The notes under the pieces were generated by a model. That model was not told the DNA's origin, made no database searches, and saw nothing but the letters and a program-made list of their open reading frames with translations. Below, piece after piece: positions 18,425 to 26,417 of a stretch of DNA of 64,000 bases. The stretch comes from Ignavibacteria bacterium UBA7675 (GTDB lineage: Bacteria; Bacteroidota; Ignavibacteria; Kapaibacteriales; UB7675): contig DLHF01000052.1 in NCBI GenBank assembly GCA_002483085.1, positions 123,030 through 187,029 of the forward strand. The letters are read 5' to 3'. The position numbers and the translations under genes were made by a program. The stretch's first letter is position 1, and each line of letters begins with the position of its first letter.

Positions 18425-19363
18425 ATGAAAATTGCAGTAACCGGAGGTGCCGGCTTTATTGGGTCCCATATTGTCGACGCCTATATTGCCGAAGGCCACG
18501 ATGTTGTGGTATTGGATAACTTTTCCACGGGTAAGAAGGAAAATGTCAGCAAGCAGGCTAGTGTGGAGAAGGTGGATATTACCGATGCTGCCAAAATTCG
18601 CAAGATATTCGAAAAAGAAAAATTTGACATCGTCAATCATCATGCCGCGCAGGTAAATGTACGTGCATCGGTGGACAATCCCACTGATGACGCTACTATT
18701 AATATCCTCGGCGGTATCAATGTGTACGAGGCTGCTCGTGCCACAGGTGTGAAAAAAGTGATCTTTGCTTCCAGCGGCGGTGCCGTGTATGGCGAGCAAC
18801 GCTATTTCCCCGCTGATGAAAAGCACCCCAAGCGCCCGTTCTCTCCGTATGGCGTTTCCAAGCATGCCAACGAAAAGTACCTTGTGTATTACAAGATGGT
18901 GTACGGGATTGAAGATGTTATTCTGCGCTATACCAATGTGTATGGCCCCCGCCAGAATCCACAGGGCGAAGCCGGTGTTATCGCTATCTTCACAGAGAAG
19001 ATGATGAAAAATGAGCAGCCGATTATCAATGGCGACGGCACGCAGACACGCGACTATGTGTATGTGAACGATATTGTGCGCGCCAATGTACTCGCTCTTA
19101 CCGATAAAGCGCGCGGTATCTACAACTGCTCGACGGGTGTGGAGTTCAGCGTTAATACGGTGTTTCAAATCCTGAAACTCCGCACAGGCAGTAACTGCAA
19201 AGTTGTGCATGGACCTGCAAAAGCAGGTGAGCAGCAGCGCAGTGTATGCTCTTTCAGAAAGATCGAAAAGAGTTTGGGCTGGAAGCCAGAGTTCAATATG
19301 GAGCTGGGTATCGCTCATACTGTAGAGTGGTTCCGCCAGAATACCACGCCCGCAAAAAAATAA
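18425..19363 (+). CDS. NAD-dependent epimerase/dehydratase, UDP-glucose 4-epimerase type
   Basis: A 312-residue extended SDR. It has the Rossmann motif GGAGFIGSHIVD, an Asp-ended second strand (VVVLDNFSTG), the VNHHAAQVNVRASVDNP segment, the Ser-rich FASSGGAVYG and catalytic YGVSK, followed by RYTNVYGPRQNP and RDYVYVNDIVRAN. The subgroup resembles the short archaeal and thermophile GalE-like epimerases, interconverting UDP-hexoses for surface glycans. It is divergent from the GH130-GT4 unit and lies ahead of an O-antigen-ligase-like gene, a polysaccharide setting. Exact sugar unknown. Confidence 0.9.
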   Translation: MKIAVTGGAGFIGSHIVDAYIAEGHDVVVLDNFSTGKKENVSKQASVEKVDITDAAKIRKIFEKEKFDIVNHHAAQVNVRASVDNPTDDATINILGGINVYEAARATGVKKVIFASSGGAVYGEQRYFPADEKHPKRPFSPYGVSKHANEKYLVYYKMVYGIEDVILRYTNVYGPRQNPQGEAGVIAIFTEKMMKNEQPIINGDGTQTRDYVYVNDIVRANVLALTDKARGIYNCSTGVEFSVNTVFQILKLRTGSNCKVVHGPAKAGEQQRSVCSFRKIEKSLGWKPEFNMELGIAHTVEWFRQNTTPAKK

Positions 19364-19393
19364 AAGCTGTCGCCGATGATCGTAGTCAACTCA

Positions 19394-19418
19394 CTGCCGG
19401 CTGGATTCCAGCCGGCAG
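19394..19418. terminator. Strong hairpin after the epimerase gene
   Basis: A perfect 11-bp stem with arms ctgccggctgg and ccagccggcag and a 3-base loop. No T run follows, so a terminator role is likely but not certain. Confidence 0.55.
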
Positions 19419-19648
19419 CTCTCCCTGTAGCTGTTTCAAAGAAATTACCCTTCTCTTTTCCACCACAGATATCGTCCCGAGAATACTAGGAACAGGCTCG
19501 TACAAAATCGTAACAACCTGCAAAGGCTCCGGGAAAATCGCTTGTAATTGTAGCCGCCGTTGTTGAAATTAGAGGCTATTTTTTATAAACGCCATTCTGC
19601 GTGCTCTTCTCCAGAGCTGAAGCCGAATGTGCATACGTACATACTCCC

Positions 19649-21793
19649 ATGACCAAAAAGCGACAGTCATCGGCAGTCGCAATCCGGCCCCTGCCCAAAC
19701 CTTGGCCGTGGATACTGCTGGCTCTTAATCCCTTGTTGATTACTGGCAGTGTTTTCCATCCTGATCCGTATGTCAAAATTATCTTTATCGCCGGTGTTCT
19801 GGGGCTGACGCTTCTTGCTTGGCCTTGGCGGACGGAGGACAACAACAGGCTGCGGTTCAGCATTCCCGAGCTCTGCTGGATAGGCTATCTGGCTTGGGGA
19901 GCGCTGGCTATTCTGTGGTCGGCCAACCCCGTAATTGCTTACGAACGATGGGCTTATCTGCTTGTTCCAACTGCTGGCTATGTAGTTGCCCGGCAGACGT
20001 CGTTCTGGCGTTCGGAGCTATTCTGGAATGTGTTTGCTGGAGTAGCAATTGCCGTTGGTGGTATAGGCATTTGTATGTATTTATTTGCCGGGACACCGCT
20101 TGGATTCGACTGGATAGAGTCGGCGGGGCGCCCGTCGTCTACGCTGTCGTATCGCGCCTATGCGGGCACTTATCTCGCGCTTTCTCTGCCGTTTCTTGTG
20201 TGGCTCATTGTTTCGCGTTTTGCACGGTCGGGCGCGCACATTACTCTTTATTCCCTAGCTCTTGGCGCTACGTCTCTTTTTCTTGTGTACACCCGTGCGC
20301 GCTCTGCGTGGATGGGTGCTCTCGGCGCGGTGGTGGTCATGGTTGCCATTGGTGTGCAGCAGCACCGCCGCGCCGAGCTGAAGCGAAAACTTGTGTTGGT
20401 GGGAAGCACAGTGGCTATCATTGTACTCGCACTTTCTCTGCTGAATCCAAATACAAGAGTGCTCGAAAGCAATTTGCAGTTACAGCGTTTGGAAGGGACA
20501 GGCAAAGAAACCTTTACAGGAACAATTGCCAATACCTTTCAGCTCGTGGTTTCTGGTGGCAGCGACCGCTTTGGGCTGTGGGGGATGGCTTCCGATATCG
20601 CTTTTAAACCCACACAGCAAGGTACATACACGGGGCTATTTGGTACGCCGCACTGGGTGTTTGGCACGGGGCTGGGGCAATATCCAATCCTGACAGCAGA
20701 GCACGGGTATATCTCGTACATCCTCGGTGCCGAAGTGCACAACGACTGGTTTCAAGCTTTTCTCGAACTCGGCCCTATTGGTTTTCTACTGCTCGTTGTG
20801 CTCGCAGGGAGCTCGCTGTGGTATGCGTGGAAAGCTCGATCTAAGGGGGTCATGGTGGCTGCACTTGGCGGCGTTGTAGCGTGGGTTCTGTCCACGCAGA
20901 CAGATTTTATGACTATGCGTATCTACGGTGCCTTGTGGACAGCCGCAGTGCTGGCGCTGATTCGCAGCGAAGCATCAGTGCCGACGCCGGTAGTGCTGCG
21001 CATTGGGATGGACTGGCGTGCCGTGGGGCGCCGTGTGTATGGAGTGGCGCTGTTGTGGATTGCTGTGGCGTATGCCATAAGCCTGAATGTCGATAGTTCG
21101 CTGTACACTGCACTCAAAGAGCGCACCAAGCCACTCGATGAAGTGGTGCACGAAAGCATTTCTTCCTATGATATGGGAATGGGAAAATACTTGCTGTACA
21201 CCGGTTTTACAGAGCTGTCTCGCGTGCTTGCCAGTATGCCTGCCACCGATCCGCTTCTGTACCGTTTGCAGGACTCCGTATCGCATGTTCTACTGGCCAT
21301 GCACCCGAATGACCTCGTGGCTCTTGCGCGCCTGCGCGAAGCGTATGCACGGCTGAACGACACGAAAAAATTCATGGAAGTAAATGACCGATACCTGCTT
21401 TTGCTTCCCGCCGATGCGGATTCATGGCGCTTGCGTGGTGAAGCTCTTCTTATCAGTGGCGATACTGCTGCTGGCGTAGGTGCCCTCTCAAAAGCACTGT
21501 CGATTGCTCCCTCCGACGCGCTTTCTCTGCGGAAAATGATTGAAGTAGAAGAAAAACAAGGGCGGCGTAAGGAAGCCCTTGTACTGATGGGCAAGTATCT
21601 TGCTGTGAAGCCTGAGGACATGACTGTGCGCCTGTTCAAAAGCCAGACTGAACTCTTGGTAGGCGATAGCGCTGCTGCTGCCCACACAGCCTACGAGGCG
21701 GTGAAGTTCGATACCGCGTCCTCCGAAGCGCGGTTGTTCTGGACACAGCGTATTGCAGAGCGCCAGAAAAAAAATGTATTGTCCGGACAGTAA
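19649..21793 (+). CDS. O-antigen-ligase-like membrane protein with C-terminal TPR domain
   Basis: About 714 residues. The first 480 are strongly hydrophobic with ten or more probable membrane spans. A Wzy_C-like segment (YTRARSAWMGALGAV) precedes a large periplasmic loop that includes GTGLGQYPIL and HNDWFQAFLELGPIGF, the usual placement in O-antigen ligases and polymerases. Residues about 560-700 form TPR-like helices (ADADSWRLRGEALLISGD and following). The ATG at 19649 is chosen because upstream residues lack family character. It probably attaches or polymerises surface polysaccharide in the inner membrane; the exact reaction is not determinable. Confidence 0.8.
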   Translation: MTKKRQSSAVAIRPLPKPWPWILLALNPLLITGSVFHPDPYVKIIFIAGVLGLTLLAWPWRTEDNNRLRFSIPELCWIGYLAWGALAILWSANPVIAYERWAYLLVPTAGYVVARQTSFWRSELFWNVFAGVAIAVGGIGICMYLFAGTPLGFDWIESAGRPSSTLSYRAYAGTYLALSLPFLVWLIVSRFARSGAHITLYSLALGATSLFLVYTRARSAWMGALGAVVVMVAIGVQQHRRAELKRKLVLVGSTVAIIVLALSLLNPNTRVLESNLQLQRLEGTGKETFTGTIANTFQLVVSGGSDRFGLWGMASDIAFKPTQQGTYTGLFGTPHWVFGTGLGQYPILTAEHGYISYILGAEVHNDWFQAFLELGPIGFLLLVVLAGSSLWYAWKARSKGVMVAALGGVVAWVLSTQTDFMTMRIYGALWTAAVLALIRSEASVPTPVVLRIGMDWRAVGRRVYGVALLWIAVAYAISLNVDSSLYTALKERTKPLDEVVHESISSYDMGMGKYLLYTGFTELSRVLASMPATDPLLYRLQDSVSHVLLAMHPNDLVALARLREAYARLNDTKKFMEVNDRYLLLLPADADSWRLRGEALLISGDTAAGVGALSKALSIAPSDALSLRKMIEVEEKQGRRKEALVLMGKYLAVKPEDMTVRLFKSQTELLVGDSAAAAHTAYEAVKFDTASSEARLFWTQRIAERQKKNVLSGQ

Positions 21794-21847
21794 CCGGCGG
21801 TATTAATGCACGTAAAAGAAGCACTTTTTAACTGATCTGGAAGAATT

Positions 21848-22333
21848 ATGCGTACCTTTTCCATTGAGAGCAACGGAAGAATAGAGCGGACAGCTTTGTA
21901 TCTGAATGGTGAGCAGCTCTCCGGAATCAACGAATTGTTTATTCATGTAGATGAGGATGGGATATTCGATGCCGTGATCGAATATGTGGGCAGCGATGGG
22001 CAGACACGGGTTAAACAGCTTTTTGGCGATTATTTAGATAAACTGAAGGTTGCGTCCCCGTCTTTTACCGAAGAAGACGCCCGGTATCTGCAATTGCTCA
22101 CAGTGGAAAGCAGTGGCGATATGAGCGATACGGTGCTGTACTACAACGATGTGCCGTTAGAAGGGGTTGTGGATATCCTCGTACATATTCGCAAAGGCGA
22201 AAGTAATAGCTCGGGTTTGTTCACGTCATTGATCAAAGGCAAAAAAAACATTCCTGACGATGAAACGTTCCGCGCTGAAATCATGTTCAGGAATGAAGAT
22301 GATTCACTTGAACTGGAGACATTATTCCTATGA
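21848..22333 (+). CDS. Protein of unknown function with two-fold internal repeat
   Basis: A 161-residue acidic protein without signal peptide or membrane segment. It is built from two related halves: SIESNGRIERTALYLNG with ELFIHVDEDG and VKQLF (about 4-60), and TVESSGDMSDTVLYYND with DILVHIRKGE and LETLF (about 84-160). This looks like an ancient duplication of a small beta domain. The start has GGAAG eight bases upstream. Its stop overlaps the start of the next gene by four bases (ATGA), so the two are translationally coupled. I do not recognise the family. Confidence 0.75.
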   Translation: MRTFSIESNGRIERTALYLNGEQLSGINELFIHVDEDGIFDAVIEYVGSDGQTRVKQLFGDYLDKLKVASPSFTEEDARYLQLLTVESSGDMSDTVLYYNDVPLEGVVDILVHIRKGESNSSGLFTSLIKGKKNIPDDETFRAEIMFRNEDDSLELETLFL

Positions 22334-22941
22334 TACGACATTGCCGTTGGTTCGCTATGCTGGGGCTCGTTCTGATGGCCCTATTCTTTGCTCACGATGT
22401 TGCCGAAGCGCGAAGAGGCGGAGGCCGCAGTTTCGGTGGGTCGCGCCGCAGCTATTCAACGCCGCGTTCTGCTCCGCGCAGCTACTCGACGCCGCGTTCT
22501 ACCCCGCGCACTTCCACTCCGCGCACAGCTACAAAGCCGCGCAATAGCTTTGGTGGTACGCGGCTTTCTTCGAGCGATCAGTACCGCAAGTCCTATGGTG
22601 TTCCCCGCAAGAGCGAGCAAATGCGCTTGCCCAATCAGGCTGCTGGTTCACCCGGCTACACGGTGCACCGCTATGGCGGTATGGGCGATGGCTTTATGAT
22701 GGGGTACATGATGGGCTCGGCGCCCTTTATGTGGTCTATGCCATTCCATCCTGCATTCTATTACTCACGACCGTATGTGGTGGAAAATCCCGACGGCACA
22801 AAAGAAGTCTATCCTCCTACGTTCTCGTTGGGCAAGCTCCTGCTCGTGCTGATGGTCGTGGGTGGTGTGGTGTTTATTGTGTATGTCGTGGTTCGCAATC
22901 GCAGGCGCCGCGTGGACACAAGCGCGTCGTCGTTCTCATAG
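22330..22941 (+). CDS. Ser/Arg/Pro-rich membrane-anchored protein of unknown function
   Basis: A 203-residue protein. The first 25 residues form a signal peptide or anchor ending in VAEARRGGG. A low-complexity segment (about 26-75) holds short imperfect repeats of the type SYSTPRSAPR and TPRT. A Met/Gly-rich hydrophobic patch (GDGFMMGYMMGSAPF) and a second membrane span (about 165-190) followed by RNRRRR complete it. The topology suggests an exported linker held in a membrane, with the basic tail inside. It is coupled by ATGA overlap to the two-fold-repeat protein upstream. Function unknown. Confidence 0.7.
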   Translation: MIRHCRWFAMLGLVLMALFFAHDVAEARRGGGRSFGGSRRSYSTPRSAPRSYSTPRSTPRTSTPRTATKPRNSFGGTRLSSSDQYRKSYGVPRKSEQMRLPNQAAGSPGYTVHRYGGMGDGFMMGYMMGSAPFMWSMPFHPAFYYSRPYVVENPDGTKEVYPPTFSLGKLLLVLMVVGGVVFIVYVVVRNRRRRVDTSASSFS

Positions 22942-23119
22942 CGCTGCTACAGCATGCAAGTACTTATGCCTATGGCGGTATGATTCATATCGCCTTTTTT
23001 ATTGGTGGAATGTTCTGATGCTCGGAAAGTACAGGCGTGCTGTGAATACATGCCGCACAAGTGCTTCTGATAGCGGTAGCCCGGCGGTTTATCGCAGAAA
23101 TAATACGCGGACAACGGGA

Positions 23120-23208
23120 GAACAGCACGCGGCAGAGGTGCCACGCGGTGCGACGTCCGCGCATCGTTCCGACGATAACCGCAGCGTAGGGCCAGAGGCC
23201 GAAGCGCA
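23120..23208 (+). repeat. Intergenic repeat R1, copy 4 (divergent, interrupted)
   Basis: It begins gaacagcacgcggcagaggt, then gccacgcggtgcga, and ends gccagaggccgaagcgcac. About 35 unrelated bases interrupt the right half. It lies in the 331-base gap before the AraC gene, which otherwise shows nothing. Confidence 0.5.
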
Positions 23209-23272
23209 CATAGTAATACAGAGCCAGTAGTTGCGGCAGGTTGTTTGGTTGTTTGCTGAAAGAAGGTATAAA

Positions 23273-24142
23273 ATGGAAATACATGTTCACATTCCACGGG
23301 CTCCAATAGATGAAGCCATCAGCTTTTTCTGGCTGTGCCGCGCCGACTCGTTCGACTCGACCTCGATTACCCTACCGCTTGCTTGCTGCGAATTTGTGTT
23401 TACCCGAAGCGAGACTTTCGAGGTCGGCAACTACAGCGGGGCGTACAACACACAGCCGTACACGTCGTGGTTCAGCGGTATGCACACCGAGCCAGTAGCA
23501 ACGCGCACGCACGGGCGCCACATTTCGATTGGAATGATGTTCAAGCCGTGGGGACTGTATCAGCTCTTTGGCACAGCTTCCAGAGAACTTATCAACACTG
23601 TCGTAAAAAGCGAGCTTCTGGCCGGAGAAGACCTCGAAGGCTTTTTGGCAGAGCACGGCAGTGCGCCGGGTGCAGAGCTGTTGGTAGCACTGGAAGCATT
23701 TATGTACAGGCGCTACAGGCTGCGCCCCGTGCGCGACACTGTGATGAACGCTGTACATGCGGTGGAGGCTTCGCTACCCGGGCGCGGAGTTGTGCAGCGC
23801 TTGGCAGAAGAGCTTGCGGTGAGTTCCAAAACGTTTATTGCTGCATTTGCCGATGCTGTGGGGCTCACGCCTGTGCAGTATTTGCATCTGTCGAATATCA
23901 ACCGTGCATTGTCTGCAATATCTCGCCATGCTGATGTGCCGCTCACAGAAATCGCTCTGCAACACGGCTTCTACGACCAGGCGCATTTTATCCGCGTGTT
24001 TAAGTCGTTGTGCAAGCTTTCGCCGCGCCGGTATAAGCAGAGGCTCGCCGGGCGCCGTATTCTCGGCTCTGCACCCAACACTCTTCTGCTCTCGGATGCA
24101 CCAGAGGACATTGCAATGCTCCAGCCTTTTTTACTGCGGTAA
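23273..24142 (+). CDS. AraC-family transcription regulator
   Basis: About 289 residues. The N-terminal part (1-160) resembles the sensing domain common in Bacteroidota AraC proteins that begin with a short beta-rich segment. The C-terminal AraC domain (about 185-280) has both helix-turn-helix motifs: VVQRLAEELAVSSKTFIAAF, and VPLTEIALQHGFYDQAHFIR with FKSLCKLSPRRY. The ATG at 23273 has AGAAGG eight bases upstream. A DHFR-like reductase gene follows on the same strand and may be a target (inference). Confidence 0.9.
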   Translation: MEIHVHIPRAPIDEAISFFWLCRADSFDSTSITLPLACCEFVFTRSETFEVGNYSGAYNTQPYTSWFSGMHTEPVATRTHGRHISIGMMFKPWGLYQLFGTASRELINTVVKSELLAGEDLEGFLAEHGSAPGAELLVALEAFMYRRYRLRPVRDTVMNAVHAVEASLPGRGVVQRLAEELAVSSKTFIAAFADAVGLTPVQYLHLSNINRALSAISRHADVPLTEIALQHGFYDQAHFIRVFKSLCKLSPRRYKQRLAGRRILGSAPNTLLLSDAPEDIAMLQPFLLR

Positions 24143-24257
24143 CCAGTATCATCGTACATTTTGTACAATTTTACCATTACGCGCTCTGCGTAACTTGCGC
24201 CGAATATTTTTTTGCGGAAGTCCAATGGCTGCCGGTACTCTATCTCTTTATCATTGT

Positions 24258-24773
24258 ATGAGAAAACTTGTTCTCTTTATCGCGTCGAGTCTCGACGGCT
24301 ACATTGCAGGGGGCGACGAACAGATCGACTGGCTGTTTACCGATCAGGATTACGGCTACAGCAATTTTTACGATTCCATCGATACCACGATTTCGGGCTA
24401 CAAAACCTACAGGCTGAGCTTGTCGTTCGACAGCTTTCCATATCCAGACAAAAAGAACTATGTGTTCACGCGCGACAGCAGCAGGAGCGATACGGAACTT
24501 GTGCAGTTTATTTCCGGCGACATTGTGCAGTTCACCCGCGAACTGAAGCAGCAGCCGGGCCGGGATATCTGGCTTGTGGGAGGTGGCGAGATCAATACCG
24601 TGATGCTCGACGCCGGACTTATCGACGAGATTGTGCTTTCGATTCATCCCGTTATTGTAGGGCAGGGCATCCCGCTGTTTGGTGGCGCGCCTGCGCTCCG
24701 CCATTTTACTACTCTCGATACCACGACGTTCAGCACTGGCTTGGTGCAATTGAAGCTCGGAGCAACACCGTAA
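24258..24773 (+). CDS. Dihydrofolate reductase/RibD C-terminal family protein
   Basis: A 171-residue single-domain protein. It starts KLVLFIASSLDGYIAG, a hallmark of the RibD_C/DHFR-like family, with the GYKTY strand, and carries the nucleotide-binding DIWLVGGGEI motif and PVIVGQGIPLFGG near the end. Such orphan proteins are NADPH-dependent reductases of mostly unknown substrate and usually not the true folate enzyme. The ATG at 24258 begins exactly at the first strand. A clear terminator follows. Confidence 0.88.
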   Translation: MRKLVLFIASSLDGYIAGGDEQIDWLFTDQDYGYSNFYDSIDTTISGYKTYRLSLSFDSFPYPDKKNYVFTRDSSRSDTELVQFISGDIVQFTRELKQQPGRDIWLVGGGEINTVMLDAGLIDEIVLSIHPVIVGQGIPLFGGAPALRHFTTLDTTTFSTGLVQLKLGATP

Positions 24774-24808
24774 GCCGTTAAAAAACGATTCTTATACGCC
24801 AGAGAAAT

Positions 24809-24840
24809 AGCCGTTGTTGGAGTCCCAGCAGCGGCTTTTT
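24809..24840 (+). terminator. Intrinsic terminator of the reductase gene
   Basis: A 12-bp stem with two G-T pairs (arms agccgttgttgg at 24809-24820 and ccagcagcggct at 24825-24836, loop agtc), followed by a T run to 24840. Confidence 0.88.
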
Positions 24841-25027
24841 GCGTTGTACAGTTGTTCTGTGTGCTGCCGATGGTAGCCAGGTGAAGCTCTTGGAAATGTA
24901 AGGTTCTCTCTGCCAGTATTGTCTTGCTGGCAACTGCATAGAAGAAGAGTTATTCGGAGTATAATTCTCACAGAGTGCAACAGGAGTATCGCGGTATTTT
25001 TAACTAAAAGCGAAAGCGAGTGTGCGT

Positions 25028-26059
25028 ATGAAACGGAAAGATTTTTTAAAAAGCGTAGGAGCCATAGGGCTTGGCTCTCTGATTCCTTGGCAGCAGAGCG
25101 CTGCGGGCACGGCGAGCAAAGAGACACTTCTTCAGGACGGCTGTGTGCTGATTCCACAGGAGACAGAAGGACCCTACGACTTGGACCTGAGCGGCGATAC
25201 AACGATGTTTCGGCAGGATATTACAGAAGGCAATGGCGGCATACCGCTGTACCTTACCATGACTATTCTCAACGTGAACGACAATTGTGCTCCTATACCC
25301 AACGCAAGAGTGGACATTTGGCACTGCAACAAAGACGGCTACTACTCGGGGTTCAATAATCAGCCCGGCTATCTCGGTACACAAAGCCATAGCGGTGCTA
25401 CGTTCTTTCGGGGCATTCAGCTTACCGACAGCAATGGAGAGGTGAAATTTACAACTATTTACCCCGGTTGGTATCCGGGCAGAGTAGGGCATATCCATTT
25501 TCAGGTGTTTATCAGTTCGCTGCTGAAAGCAACGTCGCAACTGGCGTTTCCCGAAAGCCTGAATACGGAGATCAACAACACAGAGCTCTACAGCGCTCAT
25601 GGACAGAACTCGACTAAGAACACCAACGACGGCGTTTTTTTCGACACTGACAACACGCAATACCAGATTGTCAATATTGCAGAGGACGGAAATGGCGGGT
25701 ACAATGCTTCGCTCACAGTTGGCATTAATGCTCCGGCTACTGGTGTTATCGATTTGCAGCCGGAAACGGGTGGGCAGTTTAAGCTCGCCGGAAATTATCC
25801 CAACCCGTTTACAACCGAAACTGTAATATCTTTTCTGCTCAACACCGCATCGACCGTCGCCATCGACTTGTTCGACTTGCAGGGTCGAAAGGTAATGAAT
25901 GTTCTCCATAGAGCACTCGCAGCCGGCGAACACGGCGTTACGCTGAAAAAAGATACAGGCGAATATTCCTTGCCGCGTGGCAGCTATTTGTATCAGATCA
26001 GCGTAGAAAATGCCAATGGTTCTTTCCGGCAGAGCAGGTTGCTTACTATCCAAGAGTAA
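25028..26059 (+). CDS. Intradiol ring-cleavage dioxygenase-like protein with T9SS sorting domain
   Basis: About 343 residues. The N-terminus MKRKDFLKSVGAIGLGSL is a basic, hydrophobic export signal, Tat-like but with KRK in place of RR. Residues 35-210 are an intradiol dioxygenase fold: IPQETEGPYDLDL, then DIWHCNKDGYYSGF and TIYPGWYPGRVGHIHFQV. These keep the Tyr, Tyr, His, His set that binds Fe(III) in protocatechuate and catechol dioxygenases. A T9SS sorting domain ends it (NYPNPFTTETVISF, then GSYLYQISV). So it should be an extracellular, possibly surface-bound, iron protein. Whether it cleaves aromatic rings is unknown. It appears monocistronic. Confidence 0.85.
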   Translation: MKRKDFLKSVGAIGLGSLIPWQQSAAGTASKETLLQDGCVLIPQETEGPYDLDLSGDTTMFRQDITEGNGGIPLYLTMTILNVNDNCAPIPNARVDIWHCNKDGYYSGFNNQPGYLGTQSHSGATFFRGIQLTDSNGEVKFTTIYPGWYPGRVGHIHFQVFISSLLKATSQLAFPESLNTEINNTELYSAHGQNSTKNTNDGVFFDTDNTQYQIVNIAEDGNGGYNASLTVGINAPATGVIDLQPETGGQFKLAGNYPNPFTTETVISFLLNTASTVAIDLFDLQGRKVMNVLHRALAAGEHGVTLKKDTGEYSLPRGSYLYQISVENANGSFRQSRLLTIQE

Positions 26060-26417
26060 GGTGCACATCACGGGATACATGAGAGCGCTGAAGCAATGAC
26101 CGTGCTATCCTTCTTTGTCGCCGAAAGGCTATCAACGGTATCAGTTTCGTACACGCAGACTGGAATACGCCAATGGGGAAAAGAAACAGAAACAGACGAT
26201 TCCTGTCTTTCTTGTACCATAGTAGGTGTACTGACTGGTAGACTTCTTATTTACCCTGAAAATTAGAATCGCCCATGTGCAAAAAAAACTGCGAGTTCGC
26301 AGTAACTTATCAGATGCCTGTAAGGTTGTTCCTGCTGCGATTGTCATGCAATAAGTTGTTTGCAGCGGCGAACACCTGTACCCGTACACAGAATTTGAGC
26401 GATTTCCCGGAGGACAC
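26060..26417. other. Gene-free region before the second IgGFc-like gene
   Basis: About 358 bases without a convincing gene, repeat copy or clear hairpin. The only recognisable signal is the strong ribosome binding site cggaggacac just before 26418. Confidence 0.4.

Noticed and set aside
18401..19318. 305-residue minus-strand frame opposite the epimerase gene
   Set aside because: Shadow frame; the plus strand encodes all epimerase motifs.
25046..26080. 344-residue minus-strand frame opposite the dioxygenase gene
   Set aside because: No motifs, and the plus strand carries the dioxygenase and sorting domain.
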